A stretch of DNA of 64,000 nt from Plantactinospora sp039889035 (GTDB lineage Bacteria; Actinomycetota; Actinomycetes; Mycobacteriales; Micromonosporaceae). Location of the stretch: positions 116,973 through 180,972 of the forward strand of contig JBDQQY010000022.1 in NCBI GenBank assembly GCA_039889035.1, written 5' to 3'. The notes under the pieces were generated by a model. The model saw only the letters and a list, made by a program, of their open reading frames with translations. It did not search any database and was not told where the DNA came from. Both the position numbers and the translations under genes were made by a program. Shown piece after piece: positions 8,678 to 17,428 of this stretch. The number at the start of each line of letters is the position of its first letter. Position 1 is the stretch's first letter.

Positions 8678-8954
8678 TTCGCCCTCCGTCGCCGGGTGGT
8701 TGGTACGCACGCCGGTGGGCGCGCGCTGCGCTTTTCACGCCGGCCGGAACCCGGAGTCTCCGCCGCGGGCGCCGACCGCCCTCGACCGAACCCTCCGGAC
8801 GACCGTCCCCGGAACGGCCCGCGGCCGGCGGATCCGTCAGGGGACGGACCGGGCGGACTGACCGCCCCGGCTCGACCCCGCCGGTGCCACCAACACGAGC
8901 CGGTCGCCACAGGTGGTGGCGACGCCGATCCCGGGACCGGTCAGGCCGTAGGCG

Positions 8955-9027
<73 letters not shown>

Positions 9028-9166
9028 GTGCGGGCAGCTGGACCCACTCAGGCACGCACGCCTGAGTAGAGGCCACTTGCCCCACGGCGGACCAGTGTAC
9101 GGGTAGAGGCACGAGTTTCCCAACCGGTGTGCCCCAGCGAGCCCGCCGTACCCGGTCCGGGCCGGG

Positions 9167-9559
9167 CTAGGCCGGGGTGCGGATCACCGCCCGGGCCTGG
9201 GCCAGCACCTTCTCCCCGTGGCAGGTGGCGGTCAGGTCGAGCCGGGTGAGTCCGTCCTCGGGCTCGCCCCGCACGGCGGCGCTCACCTCGATCTCGGTGC
9301 CCTCGTCGTCGTCCGGGACCACGACCGGCCGGGTGAACCGGACGCTGTATTCCACCACCGCGTCCGGCGAGCCGGCCCAGTCGGTGACCGCTCGCCCGAC
9401 CAGCGCCATGGTGAACATGCCGTGCGCGATCACCCCGGGCAGCCCCACCTTGGTGGCGAACCGGTCGCTCCAGTGGATCGGGTTGAAGTCGCCCGAGGCG
9501 CCCGCGTACCGGATCAGGTCCGCGCGGGTGATCCGGAAGGTCCGGGGAGACAGATCCAT
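9167..9559 (-). CDS. hadB: MaoC-like (3R)-hydroxyacyl-ACP dehydratase subunit, HadB type
   Basis: A 130-residue single hot-dog domain. It carries the hydratase catalytic dyad in GDFNPIHWSD (Asp24, His29), followed by GLPGVIAHGMFTMALVGRAV, the usual second conserved block. In mycobacteria HadB supplies the active site of the FAS-II dehydratase, paired with HadA or HadC. Here it begins one base after the stop of the HadA-like gene, so the two should be made in equal amounts. FAS-II mycolate synthesis is not expected in this family, so the substrate is probably another acyl-ACP or acyl-CoA. Confidence 0.88.
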   Translation of the reverse strand: MDLSPRTFRITRADLIRYAGASGDFNPIHWSDRFATKVGLPGVIAHGMFTMALVGRAVTDWAGSPDAVVEYSVRFTRPVVVPDDDEGTEIEVSAAVRGEPEDGLTRLDLTATCHGEKVLAQARAVIRTPA

Positions 9560-9560
9560 C

Positions 9561-10007
9561 TCAGCCCTCTCCGCGTACGACGAGCTTGGTCCAGACGGTG
9601 ACCACCGGTTCCCCGGCGGTCGTGTTCACCTCGGTGCGGGTGGTCATGAAGGCGTGCCCGCCCCGGTTGACGATCTCCTCGATCGTGTTGACGCAGACCA
9701 GCTCGTCGCCGGCCACCACCGGCCGGGTGTACCGGAACCGCTGGTCGCCGTGGACCACCCGGCTGTAGTCGACCCCGAGTTGCGGATCGTCGACGATCTG
9801 CCGGTTGGCCGCCATGGTGATCGTGAACGGGTACGTCGGCGGGGCCACCACGTCGGCGTGCCCGAGCGCCCGGGCGGCATCCGGATCGTGGTGCGCCGGG
9901 TCGGCGGCGCCGATCGCCGTGGCGAACTCTCGGATCTTCTCGCGCCCCACCTGGTAGGGCGGGGTCGGCGGATAGCTGCGGCCGACGAAGGACGGGTCCA
10001 GGGACAT
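9561..10007 (-). CDS. hadA: MaoC-like dehydratase partner subunit, HadA type
   Basis: A 148-residue hot-dog protein starting MSLDPSFVGRSYPPTPPYQV at an ATG; the longer open frame upstream is not supported. It resembles the non-catalytic half of MaoC dehydratases: the Asp/His hydratase motif is absent and the matching region reads AADPAHHDPDAARALG. It ends VTVWTKLVVRGEG. In HadAB the A subunit shapes the acyl-chain channel while B provides catalysis. Gene order rpmG-hadA-hadB-tRNA-Trp-secE matches mycobacteria and relatives. Confidence 0.85.
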   Translation of the reverse strand: MSLDPSFVGRSYPPTPPYQVGREKIREFATAIGAADPAHHDPDAARALGHADVVAPPTYPFTITMAANRQIVDDPQLGVDYSRVVHGDQRFRYTRPVVAGDELVCVNTIEEIVNRGGHAFMTTRTEVNTTAGEPVVTVWTKLVVRGEG

Positions 10008-10235
10008 GCCGCCGAACCTACACGGCCGGGGCGAGCCGCCGGGGTCACCGCCCAGCGGCCGGAGCGCGACCGTGGGACGCCCGGAGCGGTCCCGCCGCAC
10101 GCCGCCGCCGGGCCGGCCGCAGACAGCAGAATCGCCGCCCCGGGCCTCGGCGGGAGCGGGCTCGCAGGCGCACTCTCCAAGGCCGGAACGGCGATGCTGG
10201 AGGTCTCTGACCGGCCGACTCGCGTCGGCGCCGGA

Positions 10236-10403
10236 TCAGCGGGTCTCGCGGTGAACGGTGTGCTTGCCGTCCCGGGGGCAGAACTTCTTCAGCTCGATGC
10301 GGTCCGGGTCGTTACGGCGGTTCTTACGCGTGATGTAGTTGCGCTCCTTGCACTCCACACACGCCAAAGTGATCTTGGGACGGACATCGGTCGCCTTGGC
10401 CAC
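10236..10403 (-). CDS. rpmG: 50S ribosomal protein L33, zinc-ribbon type with one Cys replaced by Asp
   Basis: A 55-residue protein beginning at GTG 10403 (MAKATDVRPKITLACVECKE) and ending HRETR, with AGGAAGG upstream. It is clearly the Cys-containing L33 form: CVEC is intact, but the second zinc pair reads C-P-R-D (codons TGC CCC CGG GAC) instead of C-x-x-C. The ribbon therefore has three Cys and one Asp. The protein may still bind zinc through Asp, or may be on the way to a zinc-free form. The tRNA-Thr/tRNA-Met pair lies directly upstream. Confidence 0.97.
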   Translation of the reverse strand: MAKATDVRPKITLACVECKERNYITRKNRRNDPDRIELKKFCPRDGKHTVHRETR

Positions 10404-10535
10404 GGCGGGGCGCCTTCCTCGTTAGCGGACTGAACTACGACGTACCAGCGTAGACGCCTGCCACGCGGACACGCAAAGTGGGCGCCATCGGCGCCCCCTC
10501 GTTTCGGTCTCCGGGTCGGCCCCGGCGCCCGAGAG

Positions 10536-10608
10536 TAGCGGTGGCCGGACTTGAACCGGCGACACAGCGATTATGAGCCGCTTGCTCTGCCATCTGAGCT
10601 ACACCGCC
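10536..10608 (-). tRNA. trnM: tRNA-Met, elongator type (anticodon CAT)
   Basis: A 73-nt cloverleaf. Acceptor GGCGGTG pairs with CACCGCT with a G-U at the first pair, which argues against an initiator. Anticodon loop CTCATAA, T arm GCCGGTTCAAGTCCGGC, discriminator A. CCA is not encoded. Confidence 0.96.
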
Positions 10609-10633
10609 GAGGCGGGTCCAGCTGAACCCTCTG

Positions 10634-10706
10634 AGCCCCCTTACGGAATCGAACCGTAGACCTTCTCCTTACCATGGAGACGCTCTGCCGACTGAGCTAA
10701 GGGGGC
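10634..10706 (-). tRNA. trnT: tRNA-Thr (anticodon GGT)
   Basis: A 73-nt cloverleaf: acceptor GCCCCCT/AGGGGGC, D arm GCTCAGTCGGCAGAGC, anticodon stem TCTCC/GGAGA with loop ATGGTAA (GGT), T arm TACGGTTCGATTCCGTA. Discriminator T. It lies 25 bp upstream of tRNA-Met and is probably cotranscribed with it. Confidence 0.97.
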
Positions 10707-10823
10707 GCGCACGCGATCTTTCCCGGTGGCGCGCAGAGGTAAGAGTACACGTCGTCGGGCACGAGGTGAAATCAGATCCCCGGTGGCCATACCGGGGCAT
10801 CGATCCCGGATCGCCGGCGCAGC

Positions 10824-13352
10824 TCAGGGCACCGCCCGCAGCCGCCGTACGTCGGCCGGGCCGGACTGGGCGTCGGACTCCGTCTGGGCCGCGAACCAGG
10901 CCTCCAGGCGCTCGTACGGCAGCGGACGGCTGAACAGGAAGCCCTGCCCGATCTGGCACCCGATGTCCTGGAGCAGTTCCAGGGTGAGTTCGCTCTCCAC
11001 CCCCTCGGCCACCACCGCCAGGCCGAACTGCTGGGAGAGCGTCACGACCGCGTTGACGATCGCCAGGTCCACCGGGTCGGTCGCCATCCCCTGCACGAAC
11101 GAGCGGTCGACCTTGACCTCGTTGACCGGCAGCCGGCGCAGGTAGGAGAGCGAGGAGTGGCCGGTGCCGAAGTCGTCGACGGCGAGGCGTACCCCGATGT
11201 CGCGCAGCCGGCGCAGCCCCGGCACCGCGCGTTCGGTGCCGTCCAGTACGCCGGCCTCCCTGATCTCCAGCGTGAGCAGCTCCGGGGCGACGCCGTACTC
11301 CGCGAGCATCCCCTGCACCAGGGCCGGGAACTGCTGGTCGGCGAGCGTACGCGGGGAGATGTTCACCGAGACGGCGAGAGTGTTGCCGCCGCTGGTCCAG
11401 TCGCGGCTGCGCCGCAGCGCCTCGCCGAGCACCAGCCTGGTCAGCTCGGGAAGCTGGCCGGTGTGCTCCGCCACCGCCACGAAGTCCTCCGGGGCCACCG
11501 TCCCGTGCGCCGGGTGCACCCACCGGGCCAGGCACTCCACCCCGACCAGCCGCCGGTCGGTCAGCGCGACCTTCGGCTGGTAGTAGACCTCCACCTCGGC
11601 GTGGTCGAGCGCGCGGCGCAGGTCGCCGGCCAGGCCGAGCCGGCGCGACGACCGGGACTCCAGCCCGGGACTGAACAGTTGGATGCCGTCCGGCGCCGAC
11701 TTGGCCCTGGTCACCGCGAGGTCGGCGCGCTGGAGCAGGGTCGCCGGGTCGTCACCGTGGTCCGGATGCACCGCGACCCCGACCACGGTGTCAACGTCGA
11801 GGACCAGCGCGTCGAAGACCATCCGGTCGCGGATCTGCTCGCGCAGCTCGGCGGCGAGGTCGAGCGCCGCGTCGATGCTCTCCATCCGCAGCGTCACCAC
11901 GAACTCGTCACTCCCGACCCGGCCCACCAGCGCGGCGGACGGAGCCGAGGCGCGCAGCCGGGTCGCCACCTCGACGAGTACCCGGTCACCGGCCGCGTGC
12001 CCGACGGACTCGTTGACCTGGCGAAGCCCGGCCACGTCGAAGAGGAGCAGCGCGACGACCTCGTTCGGCGCGCGGACCCGGACCGCCTCCTCCAGCGCCC
12101 CGGTCACCCGCCGCCGGTTGGGCAGGTTGGTCAGTCCGTCGTGGTACGCGTCGTGCCGCAGCCGGTCGACCAGCCGGGAGTTCTCCAGGGCGACCGCGAC
12201 GTGCGCGGCGATGGTCTCGAAGATCGGCACGTCGGCGGCGGTGAAGTGGCCGATGTCGGCGAGCCGGTTCACCACCTCGATCGAGCCGATCACCGCCTGG
12301 CCGGAGCGGAGCGGAGTGACGATCACGTCCTTCAGGCCCGCTTCGCGCAACGCCTCCCGTACGTCCGGGTGGCCATCCATCCGGCTGCCGGCGGCGACGG
12401 TCCGGCTCTCCCGGGTGGCGCGCTCCCGGGCGACCAGCGGGGTCCGGGAGAGGTCGAGCAGCCCCGAGTCGTCGACCCGGGCGGTGAGCAGGACCTCCGG
12501 GTGCCGGCCTTGGGCGGGGAGCCAGAGGGTGGCGTACTCGGCCTGCATCAGCGCCCGTACCCGACCCAGCAGCGAGTCGGCCAGGGTGCCGTCCTGGCCA
12601 CGCTCGCTCATCGCCTTGGTCAGTTCGTAGACGTCCGCCAGGGTCCGGTGCTGCCGGAAGAACTGTGCGTACGAGCGGTAGAGCAGGACCAGCGCGGCGG
12701 CGAGCGCGAGCAGGAGCAGGGCGGACCACGGGGTGACCCGGAGACAGATCACGATGACCAGGCCCAGGGCCACGTTGAGCATCACCGTGAGCAGGCCGGG
12801 ACCGGAGGTGCGGAACACCTCCCAGCCCGCCTGCGCTCCGTGCATGATCGCGAAGACCCCGGCGACCGCGCCCAGCGTCACCAGCGCGTGGGTCGCCACG
12901 GCGGCGACGAGCACTCCCCAGGTGCTCGGCCCGAAGCCGCGCATCTCCGGCAGCGCCAGCACGACCAGGCTCGCCAGCGACACGGCCGCGGCGGACTTGG
13001 CGACGTTGAACCACAACTTCGCCGGCGGGAACCGACGGTAGATCTGGGTGATCAGCGAACCGAGCGTGAAGACGAGTACGACGGTGAGCGGCGGCAGCAG
13101 GTAGAGCCCGAAGAGCAGGGGAATCTCGCTGAACGTGGTGGCCGTGGTCTGTCGCCGGACGACGTAGAACAGCAGCGGCGTGTCGCCCAGCAACGCAAGA
13201 CCGAGCACCAGCGCCGCCAACGCCCACTCGTCGGGCGGACCGTCGAGGACTCCGAGCACCACCGCCAGGACGACCGCGAAGATGGCCAGCGGGCCGGTGA
13301 TCAGCCAGGCGTGCTCAGAGGATCGACGTGGTGACGGTGGGCGCCCAGCCAT
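10824..13352 (-). CDS. Membrane-bound GAF-GGDEF-EAL c-di-GMP signalling protein
   Basis: An 842-residue protein. Residues ~15-230 contain about seven hydrophobic segments. A GAF-like domain spans ~245-390, GGDEF ~400-560 and EAL ~575-830. The GGDEF active-site motif is GSDEF (residue ~480), one change from GG[DE]EF, and no RxxD inhibitory site precedes it. The EAL domain looks competent: ECLARW at ~606, LTLEIRE, DDFGTGHSSLSYL and VVAEGVE. It is therefore most likely a phosphodiesterase, with cyclase activity uncertain. It lies 45 bp after a small membrane-protein gene. Confidence 0.9.
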   Translation of the reverse strand: MAGRPPSPRRSSEHAWLITGPLAIFAVVLAVVLGVLDGPPDEWALAALVLGLALLGDTPLLFYVVRRQTTATTFSEIPLLFGLYLLPPLTVVLVFTLGSLITQIYRRFPPAKLWFNVAKSAAAVSLASLVVLALPEMRGFGPSTWGVLVAAVATHALVTLGAVAGVFAIMHGAQAGWEVFRTSGPGLLTVMLNVALGLVIVICLRVTPWSALLLLALAAALVLLYRSYAQFFRQHRTLADVYELTKAMSERGQDGTLADSLLGRVRALMQAEYATLWLPAQGRHPEVLLTARVDDSGLLDLSRTPLVARERATRESRTVAAGSRMDGHPDVREALREAGLKDVIVTPLRSGQAVIGSIEVVNRLADIGHFTAADVPIFETIAAHVAVALENSRLVDRLRHDAYHDGLTNLPNRRRVTGALEEAVRVRAPNEVVALLLFDVAGLRQVNESVGHAAGDRVLVEVATRLRASAPSAALVGRVGSDEFVVTLRMESIDAALDLAAELREQIRDRMVFDALVLDVDTVVGVAVHPDHGDDPATLLQRADLAVTRAKSAPDGIQLFSPGLESRSSRRLGLAGDLRRALDHAEVEVYYQPKVALTDRRLVGVECLARWVHPAHGTVAPEDFVAVAEHTGQLPELTRLVLGEALRRSRDWTSGGNTLAVSVNISPRTLADQQFPALVQGMLAEYGVAPELLTLEIREAGVLDGTERAVPGLRRLRDIGVRLAVDDFGTGHSSLSYLRRLPVNEVKVDRSFVQGMATDPVDLAIVNAVVTLSQQFGLAVVAEGVESELTLELLQDIGCQIGQGFLFSRPLPYERLEAWFAAQTESDAQSGPADVRRLRAVP

Positions 13353-13397
13353 GCCACTCCCGATGGAAGAGAGTCCGTCCCTCGACGCGGGTGGCCG

Positions 13398-13613
13398 CTA
13401 GACCCAGTCCCAGCCGAGAACCTGGAGCTCGGCTTCCGGCTCGGTCGCGTCACCCTCGGTCGGAGGGTCGGTCGAGTCAGCGATCCAGGTGTGGCCGCTT
13501 CGGTCCCGCACAGCCAGATCGGTCACCGCGGTCGCCGCGGCGAAGCCACTGACGGCGAGCGCCGCGAGCAGAAGTAGGGAGCCTATGAGGCGGCCCAACC
13601 TCCATGCAGGCAT
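13398..13613 (-). CDS. Small single-pass membrane or secreted protein, unknown function
   Basis: A 71-residue protein, MPAWRLGRLIGSLLLLAALA, with one hydrophobic segment at about residues 7-30 followed by a hydrophilic, acidic tail ending LQVLGWDWV. The ATG at 13613 has GGGAG seven bases upstream. The frame stays open upstream but without good starts. It precedes the GGDEF-EAL gene by 45 bp on the same strand, so the two may be cotranscribed. No family was recognised. Confidence 0.6.
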   Translation of the reverse strand: MPAWRLGRLIGSLLLLAALAVSGFAAATAVTDLAVRDRSGHTWIADSTDPPTEGDATEPEAELQVLGWDWV

Positions 13614-13977
13614 CGGTTGCTCCCGTCGAGGTAGCGTCGTGGAAGGTAGATGTTCCATGATGGTGCCACAGTCCGAGGAACCCGCAAAGCCATCGGAAGA
13701 GCGACCGTCCGGGGATCGGCAAAGTCTAACCGTTCGGTAGGGACAACTCCGCCGGCCGGCCGCAACCCCACCTGCCGGCAAATGCCCGACATGATTCACT
13801 CCCCGCTCAATAAGACTCACCACCCGTACGCGATCAGCCGTACCAAATACCGTTGTCGACGGATTTCGGCTAAACCGCTGCAACCGCATAACTCCGCCCA
13901 TCACGGACGCAGTGCCGCCAGAGAATAGGTCGACATCGGGACACTAGGGATAGCTCGGACCGGTGTCCACAGCAGAC
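13614..13977. other. Noncoding stretch between the small membrane gene and tetR
   Basis: No convincing gene was seen. The base composition is less GC-rich than the flanks around 13780-13900, as expected for a promoter region of the minus-strand gene. A weak inverted repeat, GGACAC (13939-13944) and GTGTCC (13963-13968), lies just after the tetR stop and could be its terminator. Confidence 0.4.
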
Positions 13978-14667
13978 TCAGGAAGCACCGGCCGGAGGGC
14001 GTGCGGCCGGCACGTCGACGTCGGCAGGATCACAGTCCGTGAGCACACCCGTCGTGAAGGCTCCGGCCCGGGCGGCCGCCACGGCGTCCCGGGCCGCCCG
14101 GACCGCGAACTCCCGGTCGGGCGAGGTCCGCAGCAGCACCAGTTCGTGGTAGAGCGGTGCGGTGGCGGCGACGAGCAACCGGCGCGGATCGCAGCCCACC
14201 GGGATCTCGCCGCGCCGTACGGCCCGGTGGACGATTACGGCGCAGCGGTCGTACCGGTCGGCCCAGAAGGAGCGGAGGGCGTCCGCGGCCGGCGCCGAGC
14301 GGAACGACGCGGCGATCAGCGCCATCGTGAGCGGGGGTTCGGCGGTCAGCGCCGCGTACACCTCGGCGTTGACGGCGCGCAGGTCGCCCTCCAGGGAGCC
14401 GGCGTCGGGTGGCCGCCAGTCGTCGTCGGTGGCCTCGGCGAGTACGTCGGCGAGCAGTCCGCCGACGTCGCGCCAGCGCCGGTAGACCGTGGTGCGGTGC
14501 ACCCCCGACCGGTCCGCCACGGCGTCGACGCCCAGCGCGTCGTAGCCGTACTCGACGAGGTGGGCCCGAACCGCGTCCAGAACCCGGCGGCGGACCTCGG
14601 CGCTGCGACCCCCGGGCCGGCGGACCAGCCCGGCGGCGGAATCGGTTGGCGGTCGGGGCGGCGACAT
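13978..14667 (-). CDS. TetR-family transcriptional repressor
   Basis: A 229-residue protein. The N-terminal helix-turn-helix is at about residues 22-70 (RRRVLDAVRAHLVEYGYDAL, then GVHRTTVYRRW). The C-terminal ligand-binding part is all-helical. It diverges from the ABC-F gene, and a 26-bp palindrome lies nine bases upstream of its ATG. The arrangement suggests it represses itself and the ABC-F/vgb unit until an inducer, plausibly the antibiotic, binds. The inducer is inference. Confidence 0.9.
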   Translation of the reverse strand: MSPPRPPTDSAAGLVRRPGGRSAEVRRRVLDAVRAHLVEYGYDALGVDAVADRSGVHRTTVYRRWRDVGGLLADVLAEATDDDWRPPDAGSLEGDLRAVNAEVYAALTAEPPLTMALIAASFRSAPAADALRSFWADRYDRCAVIVHRAVRRGEIPVGCDPRRLLVAATAPLYHELVLLRTSPDREFAVRAARDAVAAARAGAFTTGVLTDCDPADVDVPAARPPAGAS

Positions 14668-14675
14668 GGCACTAT

Positions 14676-14701
14676 CTTACTGCTACATCCGTAGACTTAA
14701 G
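14676..14701. promoter_or_regulatory. Palindromic operator candidate for the adjacent TetR
   Basis: The sequence has the form CTTA-n3-CTAC-n4-GTAG-n3-TAAG, a perfectly symmetric interrupted palindrome of 26 bp. It lies between the divergent tetR and ABC-F genes, nine bases from the tetR start codon, where TetR binding would block both promoters. TAGACT inside it could serve as a -10 box for the ABC-F direction. Confidence 0.65.
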
Positions 14702-14795
14702 GTAGGTACCCGTCCGATGGTCAGGTGAGCGTCACCCCGTGTCCCGAGCCGCCGCACGACCGGTGGCTGATCCGCCGACAACCGGAGTCGCTCCC

Positions 14796-16430
14796 ATGCC
14801 TACCCAACTCAGCCTGCACAACGTCACCAAGCGTTACGCCGACCGGACCGTGCTCGACGGGGTCGGCTGCGCCATCGCCGCCGACGAACGCACCGCGATC
14901 ATCGGCGAGAACGGCTCCGGCAAGTCCACCCTGCTCCGGCTGCTCGCCGGGCGGGAGCAGCCCGACGAGGGACGGGTGACCGTGGTCACCACCGGCGGCC
15001 TCGGCTATCTGGGGCAGGACGCGCCGCTGCCCGGGTACCTGACGGTGCGGCAGGCGATCGACGACGCGCTGGCCGAGCTGCGCCGGATCGAGGCGCGGCT
15101 GCGGGAATGGGAGCCGCTGCTCGGCGACGGCGACCAGCGGCGGCTGACCGAGTACGGCGAGCTGGCCACCGTCTTCGAGCTGCGCGGCGGGTACGACGCC
15201 GACGCCCGGGTGGAACGGACCCTGCACGCGCTCGGCCTGGCCGGGGTGGACCGGAGCCGGCGGCTCGGCGAGCTGTCCGGCGGCGAGCAGGCCCGGCTGC
15301 ACCTGGCCGCGGTGCTGTCGGCCGGCTCCGAGGTGCTGCTGCTCGACGAGCCGACCAACCATCTCGACGACGACTCGCTGAGCTGGCTGGAGGAGCACCT
15401 ACGCAGTCGGCGGGGCAGCACGGTGGTGGTCTCGCACGACCGGGTCTTCCTGGACCGGGTCGCCGGCACACTGATCGAAGTGGACGGTGACCGGCACACC
15501 CTGGAGCGGTACGGTGACGGATATGCCGGATTTCTCGCCGCGAAGGCCGCGGCCCGGCGGCGCTGGGCCCAGGCCCACCTCGACTGGCAGACCGAGGTCG
15601 GCCGGCTGCGGGAGGCGGCGGCGACCACGGCCCGGCAGGTCGCACCGGGCCGGGAGATGAAGGACCGCAACAAGATGGCGTACGACCGGAACGCCGGCCG
15701 GGTGCAGCAGTCCGTCGCCAGCCGGGTACGCAACGCCGAACAGCGGCTCCGTCGGCTGACCGAGCGCCCCGTACCGCCGCCGCCGCAGCCGCTCCGGTTC
15801 ACCCCGACACTGGCCGGTGGCGGTGGCAGCCTCGGCGTGCTGCTCGACGCCGATGGTGTGGCGGTCGACGGACGGCTGGCGGCGACCTGGTTGACGCTGG
15901 GTAGCGGAGAGCGACTGTTGATCAGCGGGGCGAACGGGGCCGGGAAGAGCACCCTGCTGCGGGTACTCGCCGGTGAGCTGGCCCCGGACGCCGGCCGGGT
16001 GGTCCGGCGGGGACGGATCGGCTACCTGCCGCAGGGGGCCGAGTGGGACCGCCCGGGGGAACCGCTGCTCAGCGCCTTCGGGTGGGGCCGGCCCGGGACG
16101 CCGACCGAGCACCTCGACGAGTTGCTCGCACTCGGGCTGTTCGACCGGGAACGGCTCGGCGTACCCGTCGAGGAGCTTTCCACCGGCCAGCGGCGGCGGC
16201 TCGCGCTGGCCCGGCTGGTCAGCGAGCCGGCGGACCTGCTGCTGCTCGACGAGCCGACCAACCATCTGTCGCCGGGCCTGGTCGAGGAGTTGGAGGCCGC
16301 CCTCGCGGAATATCCGGGCGCGGTGGTGGTGGTCAGCCACGACCGGCGGCTGCGCGAGCGGTGGCGCGGCGAGCACCGGGGGATGACCGCCGGGGTACTC
16401 GACCCCGAACCGGTCTCCGTCACAGGCTGA
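14796..16430 (+). CDS. ABC-F ATPase, probable ribosome-protection antibiotic resistance protein
   Basis: A 544-residue soluble protein with two ATPase domains and no membrane segment. Domain 1 has GENGSGKST (~37), LSGGEQARL and LLLDEPTNHLD. Domain 2 has SGANGAGKST, LSTGQRRRLALARL and LLLLDEPTNHLS. The two are joined by a charged linker of ~80 residues that corresponds to the P-site tRNA-interaction motif. The ATG at 14796 was preferred to an upstream one because GGAG precedes it. ABC-F proteins of the Vga/Lsa/Msr type displace antibiotics from the ribosome. The downstream vgb suggests streptogramins, but drug specificity cannot be read from sequence. Confidence 0.88.
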   Translation: MPTQLSLHNVTKRYADRTVLDGVGCAIAADERTAIIGENGSGKSTLLRLLAGREQPDEGRVTVVTTGGLGYLGQDAPLPGYLTVRQAIDDALAELRRIEARLREWEPLLGDGDQRRLTEYGELATVFELRGGYDADARVERTLHALGLAGVDRSRRLGELSGGEQARLHLAAVLSAGSEVLLLDEPTNHLDDDSLSWLEEHLRSRRGSTVVVSHDRVFLDRVAGTLIEVDGDRHTLERYGDGYAGFLAAKAAARRRWAQAHLDWQTEVGRLREAAATTARQVAPGREMKDRNKMAYDRNAGRVQQSVASRVRNAEQRLRRLTERPVPPPPQPLRFTPTLAGGGGSLGVLLDADGVAVDGRLAATWLTLGSGERLLISGANGAGKSTLLRVLAGELAPDAGRVVRRGRIGYLPQGAEWDRPGEPLLSAFGWGRPGTPTEHLDELLALGLFDRERLGVPVEELSTGQRRRLALARLVSEPADLLLLDEPTNHLSPGLVEELEAALAEYPGAVVVVSHDRRLRERWRGEHRGMTAGVLDPEPVSVTG

Positions 16431-16504
16431 TTACGAAGCGCCAGGCACCGGTGTGCGATTCGGACAGGTCGCCACCGCTCGAAATACTAAAGAAAGGAAA
16501 CTGA

Positions 16505-17401
16505 ATGACATCCCCGCGTCCTCCGTCGGTCCGGGAGTTTCCGATAGCCGATTCCACTGCCGGCCCGTACGGGGTCACTATCGGACCGGACGGCGCAATA
16601 TGGGTCACCCTGGTGCATGCCGGGGAAATCGTCCGAATGACCGTGGACGGGGAGGTTCAGCGTTACCAACTCGACGAATCGGCGAGCGGACCCTCCGTCA
16701 TTACGACGGGACCGGACGGTGCACTCTGGTTCACCCGGTTCCGGGACCACCGGATCGGCCGGGTGTCGCTCTCCGGGCAGGTCAGCTCCTACCCGGTCCC
16801 GTCGCCGGCCGGCGGCCCGTACGGGATCACCGCCGGGCCGGACGGCGCGCTCTGGTTCACCGAGATGAACAGTGATCGGATCGGCCGGATCAGCACTGAT
16901 GGCGAGGTGGTGGAGTTTCCGCTGCCCCAGGCGGGTGGCTATCCCTCGATGATCACCGCTGGTGCCGACGGGGCGCTCTGGTTCACGCTCAACCAGGCGA
17001 ACGCGGTCGGCCGGATCGATCTCGACGGAAAGATCACGCTGCACCCGCTGCCGGCGGCCGGCGCCGGACCGGTCGGCATCGCGTCGGGCGCGGACGGCGC
17101 GGTCTGGTTCGTCGAGATCGCCGCCGGCCAGCTCGGCCGGATCACCCCGGACGGGCGGATCACCGAGATCCCGCTGCCGGACCGAACCGCCCGGCCGCAC
17201 GCCATCGCCGCCGGGCCGGACGGGAGCTACTGGTTCACCGAGTGGGGCGCCAACCGGGTCGGGCGGCTCGGCCCGGACGGCACGATCCGGGAGTACGAGC
17301 TGCCGACCCCGGGATCGGAGCCGCACGGGATCACGGTCGGACCGGACGGGGTGGTCTGGGTCGCCCTGGAGATCGGTGCGGTGGCCCGGCTGGCGAGTTG
17401 A
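16505..17401 (+). CDS. vgb: Virginiamycin B lyase (streptogramin B inactivation)
   Basis: A 298-residue seven-bladed beta-propeller built of repeats such as GPDGALWFTE and RIGRI. It matches Staphylococcus Vgb in length and blade pattern, and the residues equivalent to its catalytic set are present: Tyr22 (AGPYGVT), His232 (RPHAI), Glu272 and His274 (EPHGI) and Glu289 (ALE). Vgb linearises type B streptogramins by breaking the ester bond through elimination. The ATG has AAGGAAA upstream, and the 5' end of the gene is AT-richer than its surroundings. It follows the ABC-F gene by 74 bp. Confidence 0.92.
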   Translation: MTSPRPPSVREFPIADSTAGPYGVTIGPDGAIWVTLVHAGEIVRMTVDGEVQRYQLDESASGPSVITTGPDGALWFTRFRDHRIGRVSLSGQVSSYPVPSPAGGPYGITAGPDGALWFTEMNSDRIGRISTDGEVVEFPLPQAGGYPSMITAGADGALWFTLNQANAVGRIDLDGKITLHPLPAAGAGPVGIASGADGAVWFVEIAAGQLGRITPDGRITEIPLPDRTARPHAIAAGPDGSYWFTEWGANRVGRLGPDGTIREYELPTPGSEPHGITVGPDGVVWVALEIGAVARLAS

Positions 17402-17428
17402 ACGCCGGCCACGCCGGTATACCCGATG

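Noticed and set aside
11157..13334. A 725-codon open frame antisense to the GGDEF-EAL gene
   Set aside because: Shadow of the true gene's codon bias; Arg/Gln-rich product with no motif.
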